Assembly: GCF_900102965.1 (NCBI RefSeq)
Contig: NZ_FNGM01000003.1
Span: forward strand, 124,001 to 188,000
DNA: 64,000 nt
Source of the DNA: Paenibacillus jilunlii
Lineage (GTDB): Bacteria; Bacillota; Bacilli; Paenibacillales; Paenibacillaceae
Direction of reading: 5' to 3'
The notes under the pieces are model-generated. The model was not told the origin of the DNA. It saw nothing but the letters and a program-made list of their open reading frames with translations, and did not search any database. A program made the translations under genes and the position numbers. Below are positions 51,648 to 59,963 of the stretch, piece by piece. The first letter of the stretch is position 1. The number at the start of each line of letters is the position of its first letter.

Positions 51648-52886
51648 TTAGGCGCTTTGAGAGGGGCTTGCGGCTTCAGCGCGTTCTCTGGCATGCAGTC
51701 GTTTATGTGCAGTGATAAGGAAAGGAAGGCCCAGTGCAGTGCTTAGAGCCAGCGGTACAAATACAGCCGGGCCATTCGTGGCGCCAAATTCATCAAGCAG
51801 CAGCCCCCCGAGAATAGGTGCCATCACATTACCCAGATTATTAAAGCCTATCGTGCCAAAATACGTGCCTTTCCATTCCGGCTTGGCAATCCGGTCAATC
51901 AGCATATCCATCATGGTAAAGAGAAGGACCTCCCCGACGGTGAACAGCACCACACTGAACATCAATAGGGCTACCCCGCCTGCAACACCGAACAGAACCA
52001 GACTGAGCGCTACGCAGATATTCCCCAGAATTAACGGAACAAGCGGCGGATATTTGCTGGCTGTACGGACGATCGGGTATTGGACCACAAGTACGGTGAC
52101 TGCGTTAAGCGACAGCATGTAGGAAAAGACCTGACTTCCATTCGAGAAATGAGTGTCGACCGCCAGATACTGAGCCAGCGTGGAACTGAAATGCCCATAG
52201 CCCAGCACACAAAAGATAGTCCCCACCAGCACCGGCAGAAATACACGGTCCCGCCCGGTGACTGCGAGCGCTTCACGCAGTTTGGGAGCACGTGCTTCCG
52301 AACGCACAGGCAGACTGGCGCGATGGGCCGAGAATTGCATAAAGAGTACGATTCCGTAAGCAATATATACCACTCCGGCGATCACGAACGGGAAGGTGGA
52401 TTTAGCCGAGCCCAGCTGCAAACCGATAATCGGGCCAAATACTACACCCAGATTGACTGCCGCATACCGCAGATTGAAAACCAGCAGTTTATGATCCGGA
52501 GGGGTAATATCCGAGAGCAGTGCACGCGAAGTGGGTTCAAATACGGCACGGCACAGGCCATTCAGCGTATTCACCAGGAAAAAGACCCAGACATGCTGCG
52601 CGGAAGAGAAGCCGAAAAAGACACACGCCCAGCCGAATACGGAGACCAGCATGACGATTTTACGGCCGAAGACATCGGAAATGTATCCGCCATAGAAGCT
52701 GATCAGCACGCCTGCCAATGAGCTGACAGCTACGGTTATGCCGGTTTGTGAATGGGATGCGCCAAGAACCTGGGTTAAATAAATGGATAAAAAAGGAATA
52801 CTCATCGAAGTTACCAGGCGGCCGAACATGGTGCCGATGATAATCGTCCAGGCCAGGGGATGGATTTGCTGCAAATGCTGTTTCAT
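51648..52886 (-). CDS. MFS transporter (MdtG/SetA-like position)
   Basis: Membrane protein of 412 residues with about 12 helices and the MFS loop GGYISDVFGRKIVML between helices 2 and 3. Conserved elements in the second half (DRIAKPEWKGTYFGTIGFNNLG) resemble drug or sugar exporters. TTAGGAGATCC precedes the start. It faces away from an SgrR-like regulator across 181 bp, as the sugar exporter gene setA does in E. coli. The substrate is inferred, not shown. Confidence 0.88.
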   Translation of the reverse strand: MKQHLQQIHPLAWTIIIGTMFGRLVTSMSIPFLSIYLTQVLGASHSQTGITVAVSSLAGVLISFYGGYISDVFGRKIVMLVSVFGWACVFFGFSSAQHVWVFFLVNTLNGLCRAVFEPTSRALLSDITPPDHKLLVFNLRYAAVNLGVVFGPIIGLQLGSAKSTFPFVIAGVVYIAYGIVLFMQFSAHRASLPVRSEARAPKLREALAVTGRDRVFLPVLVGTIFCVLGYGHFSSTLAQYLAVDTHFSNGSQVFSYMLSLNAVTVLVVQYPIVRTASKYPPLVPLILGNICVALSLVLFGVAGGVALLMFSVVLFTVGEVLLFTMMDMLIDRIAKPEWKGTYFGTIGFNNLGNVMAPILGGLLLDEFGATNGPAVFVPLALSTALGLPFLITAHKRLHARERAEAASPSQSA

Positions 52887-53067
52887 GTAATCGTGGATCT
52901 CCTAATCTGATTGCTGTATTTTTGGGGGAAAGCTTACGGGTTTCTGTTCTAATATACGGATAGATAGGACACAGCCGTGTTTGCATGTGTATAATTGTAT
53001 AGATAAAAGGGGGAAATAAAAGTGTAAGCTTTCTCTCCTCTCTTTCACCTTTAAAGGAGCACTTTAT
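52887..53067. promoter_or_regulatory. Divergent region between MFS and SgrR-like genes
   Basis: 181 bp. It contains TATAAT and TATAGA boxes close together on the plus strand near 52990-53005 (GTGTATAATTGTATAG), with no good -35 for either. No small RNA with a terminator could be identified in it. Confidence 0.4.
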
Positions 53068-54921
53068 ATGGATAACAATGTCGTACATTTTCTCCGGCTG
53101 GTTTCGGCCTTGAATACTCCCTCCAGACTCCAGGAGCCGATTCCGGTGACCATAGAGCTGCTGGCTTCGGTCCTGTGCTGTACTCCCCGCAATGTGAAGT
53201 TCATTCTGCGCAAGCTCGAAGAGAAGGGCCTCATACAGTGGCAGCCGGGACGGGGGCGGGGACATAAGTCCGGGATGACCTTTATGCGGAGCGTAGAAGA
53301 GGTATTGGAGGAGCATCTTCAGGACCTCACCGGCAAGGGGAAAATCAAACAGGGGATCGAGCTGATTGGATTGCCCGAGGTGAACGGTGCGCTGCAGGAG
53401 CGCCTCTTGTCGCTTTTGAATATGCATATGGGCTACCACAGTGAGACTGAATCCATTACCGGGCTGGATACTCTGCGCATTATCCGCAACCGGCGAATGG
53501 AGAAGCTGGACCCCGCTTCCGTGTATACAGCCTTTGAATCCTACCTGATCGAACAGATCTGCAGCACGCTAGTAACTTATGATGCCAAGAGCAACAGCTT
53601 TTTGCCGGGACTGGCCCATATGTGGGAGGCTAATACGGAGCATACCAGCTATATTTTCTATCTGCGCAAGAGAGTCCGTTTTCATCACGGCAGGTTTCTG
53701 ACTTCAAAAGATGTGAAAGAGACACTGCTGCGACTGACAGATGAGAAGAGTCCTGTTTCGTGGCATTACCGGGATATTGTGCGGATTGAGCTTCAGGGGG
53801 ATCACCGCATCCGCATCGATCTGGCACGCCCCAATCTGTTCTTTCTGCATTTATTCAGCTGTGTGCACATGTCCATACTGCCTTACGATGTGGATGTCCT
53901 GAATCAACCGATTGGAACCGGCCCTTACCGCCTATTGGATTACAACGAGAATGTTCTGGTGCTGGCAGCTTTCGATGATTATTATGCGATACGGCCGCTG
54001 CTCGACCGGGTTGAAATCTGGTATGTGCCGGAGCTGGGCTATAATGACCGTACTTATCAGCTGCCTGACGCGGAGACGGGCGGGACCGGCGCCGGAGAGG
54101 GGGAGTGTGCCAATCTTAGCATTGACTATCCGGCACTGGGCTGCAGGTATATTATGATGAACTTTCACCGGAATGGGCGGCAGCATCACCCGTTATTCCG
54201 GCAGGTGCTGCGGATGCTGTACCACCCGGAGGCGCTGGTCCGTGAATTGGGGGGCAACCGGATTACACCGGCGGACAGTTTTTTGCCCTGGATAAGCCGC
54301 CGCACCCTCTGGAAACAGCCTTCCATGGAAGAAGCGCAAAAGCTGCTGCGGGCCGCCGGCTATCAGGGAGAAGTAATCATGCTTGCCTATGCATCCAGAC
54401 GGGAAGAAGAACGGGAAGAAGCGGAGTGGCTGCAGCGGCGCGGAGCACGGATTGGTCTGAATATACGTCTTGCACCCTATTCCAATTTTAATATTAGGGA
54501 GCTTTTGCTGCAGGCCGATCTGCTGCTTGCGGAGGAGGTGCTGGAGGACGACTGGCAGTGGGGAATGATTAACTATTTTATGAATCAATCCAATCACTTT
54601 TATTCTCTGCTGCAGCAGAGTCAGCGGGACGCGATCGAAGCACAGCTGCAGGATTTTGCCGAGGTGCCGGAGGCAGCTAGAATTCTGCTTTTGGAATGTA
54701 CGGAATCCTTGGTCCGTGACAACTGCTGGGTATTATACGGCTCTCATCTGAACAAAAGAGCGCAGCTCAACCAGAGCCTGTTCGGTCTGCATGCCGGTTC
54801 TTTTGGTTTTCTTGATATCTCCAGGCTGTGGATCAAAACGGGATTTGCAGAAAAAGCGCATGGAGGCGGCATTGGCACTGGTACTGGAACTGGCATGTCC
54901 AATTCCGATTCGGTAGAATAA
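53068..54921 (+). CDS. SgrR-like transcriptional regulator with substrate-binding domain
   Basis: A protein of 617 residues. The N-terminal SgrR_N winged helix (~1-115) includes VTIELLASVLCCTPRNVKFILRKLEEKGLI and the wing GRGRGHKSGM. It is followed by a peptide/nickel-type (SBP family 5) binding domain (~160-560) without a signal peptide, so it senses a ligand inside the cell. The region LTSKDVKETLLRL and GTGPYRLLDY are typical of that fold. The C-terminus ends in a Gly/Thr tail. It faces away from the MFS gene. RBS AAAGGAG. Confidence 0.9.
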   Translation: MDNNVVHFLRLVSALNTPSRLQEPIPVTIELLASVLCCTPRNVKFILRKLEEKGLIQWQPGRGRGHKSGMTFMRSVEEVLEEHLQDLTGKGKIKQGIELIGLPEVNGALQERLLSLLNMHMGYHSETESITGLDTLRIIRNRRMEKLDPASVYTAFESYLIEQICSTLVTYDAKSNSFLPGLAHMWEANTEHTSYIFYLRKRVRFHHGRFLTSKDVKETLLRLTDEKSPVSWHYRDIVRIELQGDHRIRIDLARPNLFFLHLFSCVHMSILPYDVDVLNQPIGTGPYRLLDYNENVLVLAAFDDYYAIRPLLDRVEIWYVPELGYNDRTYQLPDAETGGTGAGEGECANLSIDYPALGCRYIMMNFHRNGRQHHPLFRQVLRMLYHPEALVRELGGNRITPADSFLPWISRRTLWKQPSMEEAQKLLRAAGYQGEVIMLAYASRREEEREEAEWLQRRGARIGLNIRLAPYSNFNIRELLLQADLLLAEEVLEDDWQWGMINYFMNQSNHFYSLLQQSQRDAIEAQLQDFAEVPEAARILLLECTESLVRDNCWVLYGSHLNKRAQLNQSLFGLHAGSFGFLDISRLWIKTGFAEKAHGGGIGTGTGTGMSNSDSVE

Positions 54922-54959
54922 GATAGGGAAGCCAAATTATTAAAGGGAGCTGTGAACAA

Positions 54960-55373
54960 ATGAACCATGCACAACCAGGGATCAGCACATTTCTGATGTT
55001 TGAAGGACAGGCTGAAGAGGCGATGAATTTCTATGTTTCATTGTTCGACCGTTCAGAAGTAACCAGCATTAAGCGTTATGGCCCAGGTGAAGCCGGAGCA
55101 GAGGGAACGGTCATGCATGCGTCATTTACGATCAAGGGAGCTTCCTTCATGTGCATTGACAGCTATGTGAAGCACGGCTTTTCCTTTACACCGGCGATTT
55201 CTCTGTATGTAAATTGCGCAAGTGAAGCAGAGCTTGATACTGTTTTTGAACAACTATCTCAGGGGGGCAATGTTCTGATGCCTTTAGGCGAATATCCCTT
55301 CAGCCGCAAATTCGGATGGGTTGCCGACCGGTTTGGCGTGACCTGGCAGCTCAACCTGCCGGACCCGGAGTAA
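54960..55373 (+). CDS. VOC-family protein (PhnB/3-demethylubiquinone-like)
   Basis: A protein of 137 residues with the paired beta-alpha-beta-beta-beta modules of the vicinal oxygen chelate fold: ISTFLMFEGQAEEAMNFYVSLF at the start and RFGVTWQLNLPDPE at the end. PhnB-like members have no agreed function. AAAGGGAGC precedes ATG. It lies 38 bp after the SgrR-like gene and could be read from the same transcript. Confidence 0.85.
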   Translation: MNHAQPGISTFLMFEGQAEEAMNFYVSLFDRSEVTSIKRYGPGEAGAEGTVMHASFTIKGASFMCIDSYVKHGFSFTPAISLYVNCASEAELDTVFEQLSQGGNVLMPLGEYPFSRKFGWVADRFGVTWQLNLPDPE

Positions 55374-55485
55374 ATTAACAAGTGCCTCCTATCTCCGCAA
55401 GTGATAGAAACCGGCTGCAAAGGGTAAATACCATACATGGCCCCGCAGCAATGGCTAATCACAGCGTAAGGAGGCATTCATTCCG

Positions 55486-56469
55486 ATGGAACAAACCAGT
55501 GAATCGCTTGGAAGCTTAATCCGTAAAGGAAACAAATCGTCAGGCTCGGCCGCGATCGGCAATACCTGCATTGCCGTCGTCAAAGCTGTCGCTTTCGCGC
55601 TCACCGGCAGTGGCTCGATGTTCGCCACGATGATGCATTCGATTGCCGATGCAGTGAACCAGATGTTTGTGTTTACCGGAAGTGTGCTCGCTGAGAAAAG
55701 ACCGACCCGCCGCTTCCCGGACGGCTTCGGCCGTGTCATTAACCTGTTCTGTATGGTGGCCGTGATTGTCGTAACCATTATGGCTTATGAAACGATGCTG
55801 GAGGGCTTCCATTTGCTGAAGCATCCGGCGGAGGAATCGGGCGGGTATTGGATCAATGTGATCGTACTGCTGCTTTCCATCGGTGCAGATGGCTTTGTCT
55901 GGGTGAAGGCGATGAATGAAGTGCTGCATGAATCGAGAGTCGAAGCCAAAGGATTGAGGAAACTCACCGCATCACTCAAAAATGTAAAAAGAGCCGCGCC
56001 GCCGACCCGCCTGGTGTTCTATGAAGATCTGGTGGCCACAAGCGGCGGGGCACTCGCGATGCTCGCCGTGCTGGTGACCGCTTTTACCAGTTTCAAGCTG
56101 CTTGATGGTGTGTCCAGCATTCTGATTGCCTTTATGATGATCGGTGTTGCTTTTCGAGTAGGGTATGACAATATGGTCGGGCTGATCGGTGTAGCTGCCC
56201 CTCCGGAGATTGAAGACCGGGTCGCCCGGATCATCTTCAGCGATCCGCAGGTGACGGATATTTACCAAATGCGTATTTTGCAGGAGGGACGATATTATCA
56301 CGTTGAGGGGCTGATTGAGCTGAAGAAGGGGATGTCCCTGGCGGATGCCGATGATATCAAATTCAAGGTCAGAGACAAACTGCTGGCAGATCCGCACATC
56401 TCGGACGTGACACTCGGAATTCTGGAGGATAATGGCATCCGCAACTGGGAGCCGCAAGCAAATGGCTGA
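55486..56469 (+). CDS. Cation diffusion facilitator (CDF) metal exporter
   Basis: A protein of 327 residues with about five to six membrane helices and a C-terminal cytoplasmic ferredoxin-like domain (~235-320). The metal-site helix reads MMHSIADAVNQMFV, with acidic/His residues placed as in CDF proteins; a second site is near EDLVATSGGALAML. It probably exports Zn, Mn, Fe or Co using the proton gradient. RBS AAGGAGG. A hairpin terminator follows. Confidence 0.9.
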   Translation: MEQTSESLGSLIRKGNKSSGSAAIGNTCIAVVKAVAFALTGSGSMFATMMHSIADAVNQMFVFTGSVLAEKRPTRRFPDGFGRVINLFCMVAVIVVTIMAYETMLEGFHLLKHPAEESGGYWINVIVLLLSIGADGFVWVKAMNEVLHESRVEAKGLRKLTASLKNVKRAAPPTRLVFYEDLVATSGGALAMLAVLVTAFTSFKLLDGVSSILIAFMMIGVAFRVGYDNMVGLIGVAAPPEIEDRVARIIFSDPQVTDIYQMRILQEGRYYHVEGLIELKKGMSLADADDIKFKVRDKLLADPHISDVTLGILEDNGIRNWEPQANG

Positions 56470-56505
56470 ACTTGTTTATGTAATGTAAAAGGAATAAACA
56501 TGGAA

Positions 56506-56545
56506 GGGGAGTGCTGTGAATGCGGCATTCCCCTGTTTGTTTTTG
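56506..56545 (+). terminator. Terminator of the CDF gene
   Basis: GGGGAGTGC (56506-56514) pairs with GCATTCCCC (56525-56533), with one G-T pair, followed by TGTTTGTTTTT. A short ORF from 56501 runs through it and was rejected as a gene. Confidence 0.85.
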
Positions 56546-56598
56546 ACGATGGGGAAGGGGGCAAAGTCCGCCATCTCAACTAATCCTTCTGTCAGTAC

Positions 56599-56766
56599 TT
56601 ACCCCACTTGTTTCCCATCGCATTTTTTGCAGACCGCAAGCTTGTCGCCGGAGGGATCTTTGCCAAAATATAAAAGCTTGATTCTTGTGCTGCCGCAGAT
56701 CGGGCAGGTGCCTCTGCTCCGGGAGGGAGTCCGCCATAAGGCTTTGCCGCGTTTGTTCTTAGACAT
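56599..56766 (-). CDS. 55-residue zinc-ribbon protein
   Basis: A small gene. The protein begins MSKNKRGKALWRT and carries C21-P-I-C24 and C46-K-K-C49, a classic four-Cys zinc ribbon, on a Lys/Arg-rich background (about one third basic in the first 20 residues). AAGGTGG lies 8 bases before the ATG. Two CxxC pairs about 22 residues apart with a beta-hairpin between them (STRIKLLYFGKD) make chance unlikely. It may bind RNA, ribosomes or RNA polymerase; the function is unknown. Confidence 0.8.
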   Translation of the reverse strand: MSKNKRGKALWRTPSRSRGTCPICGSTRIKLLYFGKDPSGDKLAVCKKCDGKQVG

Positions 56767-56865
56767 ATTCTGTTCCACCTTCGCGCTTGATATCCTATCA
56801 TATGCCCAAATTGAGGGCAGCGTGAAAGGAGACGAAGGGAGAATGGGAGGTGTCTAATAGGTGGA

Positions 56866-57615
56866 TCAATGAATCTTTGGAGGTTGAGACTTCATCGAAT
56901 CGTTAAACTGGGTCACAAAAACACCTTCGTTCGGGCCAGAGTTATTTCGAAACATTTTTGCTTCTTCAACCAGAACTTCGTCTGTATCCGTACCAAGTAC
57001 CTTTATCGTTGCTTCAATGAATGACGCGAGTGGCATCGCACGCGGTTCATTGTTGTTGCTTTGAACCCATGGCGGCACAATTTCTAATACTTTTACCGAT
57101 GTGTCTTTAAGCATGTACCGTTGGGACAGTGTATAGGTATGAAGTGCCGCCTTCGTCGCGGAATATACAGCAGTCGCCGCTAATGGCATAAATCCAAGTA
57201 TCGAAGTCGTGTTGATGACAACCGCTTCTTCTTTGGATTTCAAATGCTCGATCAATGCAGAAGTCATACGAATTGGTCCTAGCAAGTTTGTCTTGACTGT
57301 CGAAACCAAAACATCCTCATCAATCACACCCGCCGCGTTATCGGAGTGGATGATGCCGGCGTTGTTAATCAAGACATTTAAATCCGGGTGTTCTTCGATT
57401 AACTGCTTAGCGGCCGCCTCTATGCTGGCAGGATCTTGTACATTCAATTCCACTGCGGATATGCCGGGATTCGCGTTGATTGTCTCCTCCAGACGCTCTT
57501 TACTCCGGCCAGAGATAATAACTTTATTTCCAAGATTGTGTAGAGCTTCTGCTAACGCACGCCCAATTCCCGAGCCGCCGCCTGTAATGAAAATCGTGTT
57601 TCCTGTAAGTTTCAT
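56866..57615 (-). CDS. SDR-family oxidoreductase (DltE-like)
   Basis: A 249-residue short-chain dehydrogenase. The cofactor motif is TGGGSGIG, NNAG follows at ~87, the catalytic Ser is in INTTSILG, and Y-x-x-x-K is in YSATKAAL. AGGAGGG precedes ATG 57615. It faces away from a TetR regulator, with a strong inverted repeat between them, so it is probably repressed by that protein. The region is more AT-rich than the genome around it. Confidence 0.92.
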   Translation of the reverse strand: MKLTGNTIFITGGGSGIGRALAEALHNLGNKVIISGRSKERLEETINANPGISAVELNVQDPASIEAAAKQLIEEHPDLNVLINNAGIIHSDNAAGVIDEDVLVSTVKTNLLGPIRMTSALIEHLKSKEEAVVINTTSILGFMPLAATAVYSATKAALHTYTLSQRYMLKDTSVKVLEIVPPWVQSNNNEPRAMPLASFIEATIKVLGTDTDEVLVEEAKMFRNNSGPNEGVFVTQFNDSMKSQPPKIH

Positions 57616-57670
57616 TTTGTAAACCCTCCTGATTTAATATAAACGATTTTTGTATACCTCTTCTTAAATT

Positions 57671-57700
57671 AAACATATGTTGAATTAATAACATACGTTT
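57671..57700. promoter_or_regulatory. Probable TetR operator between SDR and TetR genes
   Basis: AAACATATGTT (57671-57681) and AACATACGTTT (57690-57700) form an 11-bp inverted repeat with one mismatch and an 8-bp spacer. It lies 56 bp from the SDR start and 121 bp from the tetR start. Confidence 0.65.
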
Positions 57701-57820
57701 TATATAGTGAATGTACCAGAGCGAAAAATGGTGTTCAATGGTTAAAGCAAGCTCCGTTGTTGATTTTTCAACAAAGGGCTTCGATGTGTTCATTCTATAT
57801 GGGATAAAGGAGAGAAGGAT

Positions 57821-58393
57821 ATGGACAGGCGTATTCAAAAATCGAGGCAAGCGATTATTGATGCTTTTATGAGGCTGATGTCAGAAAAGGAATTCGAGAG
57901 CATAACGATCAATCAAATTGCTGAGGAAGCGAATGTCAATCGGGGAACGGTGTATTTGCATTTCAAAGACAAGTACGATCTGCGCGATCAACACTTGGAA
58001 GCTCAAATTAACCAGTTACTACATAATTGTATGTCTGAAGATAACATGGTTCATCTCCCTTCCAAAACCACACTATTACGCACGTTTGAATATTTGGAGC
58101 AACATGCTTCGTTCTATTCCTTAATGCTGACGAGCAAGGGAAACACGGTTTTTCGAAACCAAGTGGAGACAATGTTGCGGCAAAAACTGACCGAGCATCT
58201 GGATTCGATCAACCTCGATGGGAAACTGAACAGGGACATTACGGTGCAATTTTTAATTTCAGCGGCAGTGGGTGTATTGGAATGGTGGATTATCCGTTCG
58301 ATGCCATATCCGGCATCGGTCATGGTGGAACAGTTTTGGAATTTGCTGAATCAAGGTATCGAAGGACACCAGCATGGTGCTATTTCCGATTAG
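57821..58393 (+). CDS. TetR-family transcriptional regulator
   Basis: A protein of 190 residues. The N-terminal HTH reads SRQAIIDAFMRLM ... ITINQIAEEANVNRGTVYLHFKDKYDL, a standard TetR pattern. The C-terminal domain ends with a TetR_C-type region (LISAAVGVLEWWI) seen in DhaS/YbiH-like members. AAGGAGAGAAGG precedes ATG. It likely controls itself and the SDR gene through the operator at 57671. Confidence 0.94.
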   Translation: MDRRIQKSRQAIIDAFMRLMSEKEFESITINQIAEEANVNRGTVYLHFKDKYDLRDQHLEAQINQLLHNCMSEDNMVHLPSKTTLLRTFEYLEQHASFYSLMLTSKGNTVFRNQVETMLRQKLTEHLDSINLDGKLNRDITVQFLISAAVGVLEWWIIRSMPYPASVMVEQFWNLLNQGIEGHQHGAISD

Positions 58394-58730
58394 ATAACGA
58401 CCTGAATTTATTTTACGCATTGTGAATTAGGGTCAGAGAAATCCAAATGATTGCCGGCAATTGGAGATTTAGAGAGTATGTGCAAATAGTCTATTTAACG
58501 CCGAAAAAACAGCGTATAACATAAATTATACGCTGTTTTTGGTGAGAGCGATTTTATTTAAGGAAGAGGGCACTTGTACGACGAAAATCAATGATATAAA
58601 GAGGTAAAATATAATAATATAGTTTATATATAACTATGGAATTGAACTTATCAACATCCGCCTAAAATTTCGAAATCAACGACTGCTGCATCGTGCTATA
58701 ATTATTCAAAAAAACAAGTAGGTGGACTCG
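58394..58730. other. Non-coding gap with terminator and promoter
   Basis: No gene is seen in ~337 bp. It holds a perfect ATTGCCGGCAAT palindrome near 58450, the TetR terminator (58505-58540), AT-rich sequence, and a perfect TATAAT at 58697-58702 (no good -35) upstream of the aminotransferase gene. Confidence 0.6.
58505..58540 (+). terminator. Terminator of tetR
   Basis: AAAAACAGCGTATAA (58505-58519) pairs with TTATACGCTGTTTTT (58526-58540); the stem is perfect and its 3' arm ends in five T residues. Confidence 0.92.
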
Positions 58731-59951
58731 TTGACATATAGCAGTTCCAAACGAAGCTGGAGATCGGACAAGTTGTCCCGGCTCGGCTCCTCGATATTTG
58801 CGGAAGTGGCAGCATGGAAAGGGGAGGCGGCCAAATCAGGCCTGGACGTGATCGATCTGGGGATCGGCAGTCCGGACCAGGCGCCCGCTCCAGAAATCCG
58901 GCGGGCTCTAAGTGAAGCCGTACTCAGAGAGAATAGCTATTCCTATCCGTCGTCCAAAGGAAGCCCGGCATTCCGCAGGCAGGCAGCGGCATGGATGGAA
59001 GCAAGGTTTGGTGTAAAGGTGGATTCGGACGATGAGGTCGTGGCACTTATGGGCTCACAGGATGGACTTGCACACTTGGCGCTTGCCGTCTGCAATCCGG
59101 GCGATCTGGCAATCGTGCCTGACCCCGGTTATCCGATTTACTCCGGTTCGCTCGCAATAGCCGGTGTGAAGGCGTGGACGCTGCCTCTGCTGGAGCAGAA
59201 CGCCTTCGTCCCTGATTTGGACAGCATTCCAGACGGGGTATGGCAGGAGGCAGTATTTATTCTGCTAAGTTTCCCCGGCAATCCCATCTCGACAACGGTG
59301 GATCTGGCATATATGGAGAAATTAATTACGCTGGCCCGCAAATGGAACGTGCTGGTCATTCACGACCTGGCTTATTCAGAAATGGGTTTTGACGGGTATA
59401 AGCCTGTGAGTATACTGCAGGTGCCGGGGGCCTTGGATACCGCAGTTGAATTCCATTCCTTCTCCAAAAGCTTCAACATGGCCGGCTGCCGGATTGGCTT
59501 CATGACCGGCAATCGTGAGGCAGTTGGAGCGCTGAGAGAACTTAAAAGCAATGTGGATTATGGCGTATTTGACCCAATCCAGGAAGCAGCCGTTGCTGCG
59601 CTGGAGCTGGCGATGAAAGCCGGAGCGGACCAGGGTGTTGCCCCGCTGTATGAACGGCGCCGGGATATGTTCATCGCGGAGTTAGCCCAGCAAGGCTGGG
59701 TGGTTCCGAAGCCCAAAGCGACAATGTTTATTTGGGCGCGCCTACCTGAAACTTACAGTGCCGGACTGGAAGAAGGAAGATCACGCAGCTTCGCGCGTGA
59801 CCTTTTACTAAAGACAGGAGTAGCAGTCATTCCTGGGGACGCTTTTGGAGAACAAGGGGACGGATTCGTCCGAATAGCGCTGGTAGAAGAAGAAAGGCGG
59901 CTCTTGGAAGCCGCCCGGAGAATAGGCGAGTATCTGCGTAGAATTGGCTAA
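58731..59951 (+). CDS. Class I/II PLP aminotransferase (DapL/AlaT-like)
   Basis: A protein of 406 residues. The PLP Lys is in FHSFSKSFNMAGCRIGF; other family elements are DPGYPIYSG, SFPGNPISTTV and VIHDLAYSEMGFDG. The overall pattern is nearest to LL-diaminopimelate aminotransferase-like members of the aspartate aminotransferase family, but substrate choice is uncertain. TTG 58731 is chosen because AGGTGG lies just before it; a GTG at 58722 has no ribosome site. It converges with the next gene, with only 12 bp between stops. Confidence 0.9.
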   Translation: MTYSSSKRSWRSDKLSRLGSSIFAEVAAWKGEAAKSGLDVIDLGIGSPDQAPAPEIRRALSEAVLRENSYSYPSSKGSPAFRRQAAAWMEARFGVKVDSDDEVVALMGSQDGLAHLALAVCNPGDLAIVPDPGYPIYSGSLAIAGVKAWTLPLLEQNAFVPDLDSIPDGVWQEAVFILLSFPGNPISTTVDLAYMEKLITLARKWNVLVIHDLAYSEMGFDGYKPVSILQVPGALDTAVEFHSFSKSFNMAGCRIGFMTGNREAVGALRELKSNVDYGVFDPIQEAAVAALELAMKAGADQGVAPLYERRRDMFIAELAQQGWVVPKPKATMFIWARLPETYSAGLEEGRSRSFARDLLLKTGVAVIPGDAFGEQGDGFVRIALVEEERRLLEAARRIGEYLRRIG

Positions 59952-59963
59952 TCTTCTGGAGCG

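Noticed and set aside
56501..56584. Possible 27-residue ORF beginning MEGECCECG with a ribosome site
   Set aside because: It reads through the CDF terminator hairpin and its T tract, which explains the sequence better.
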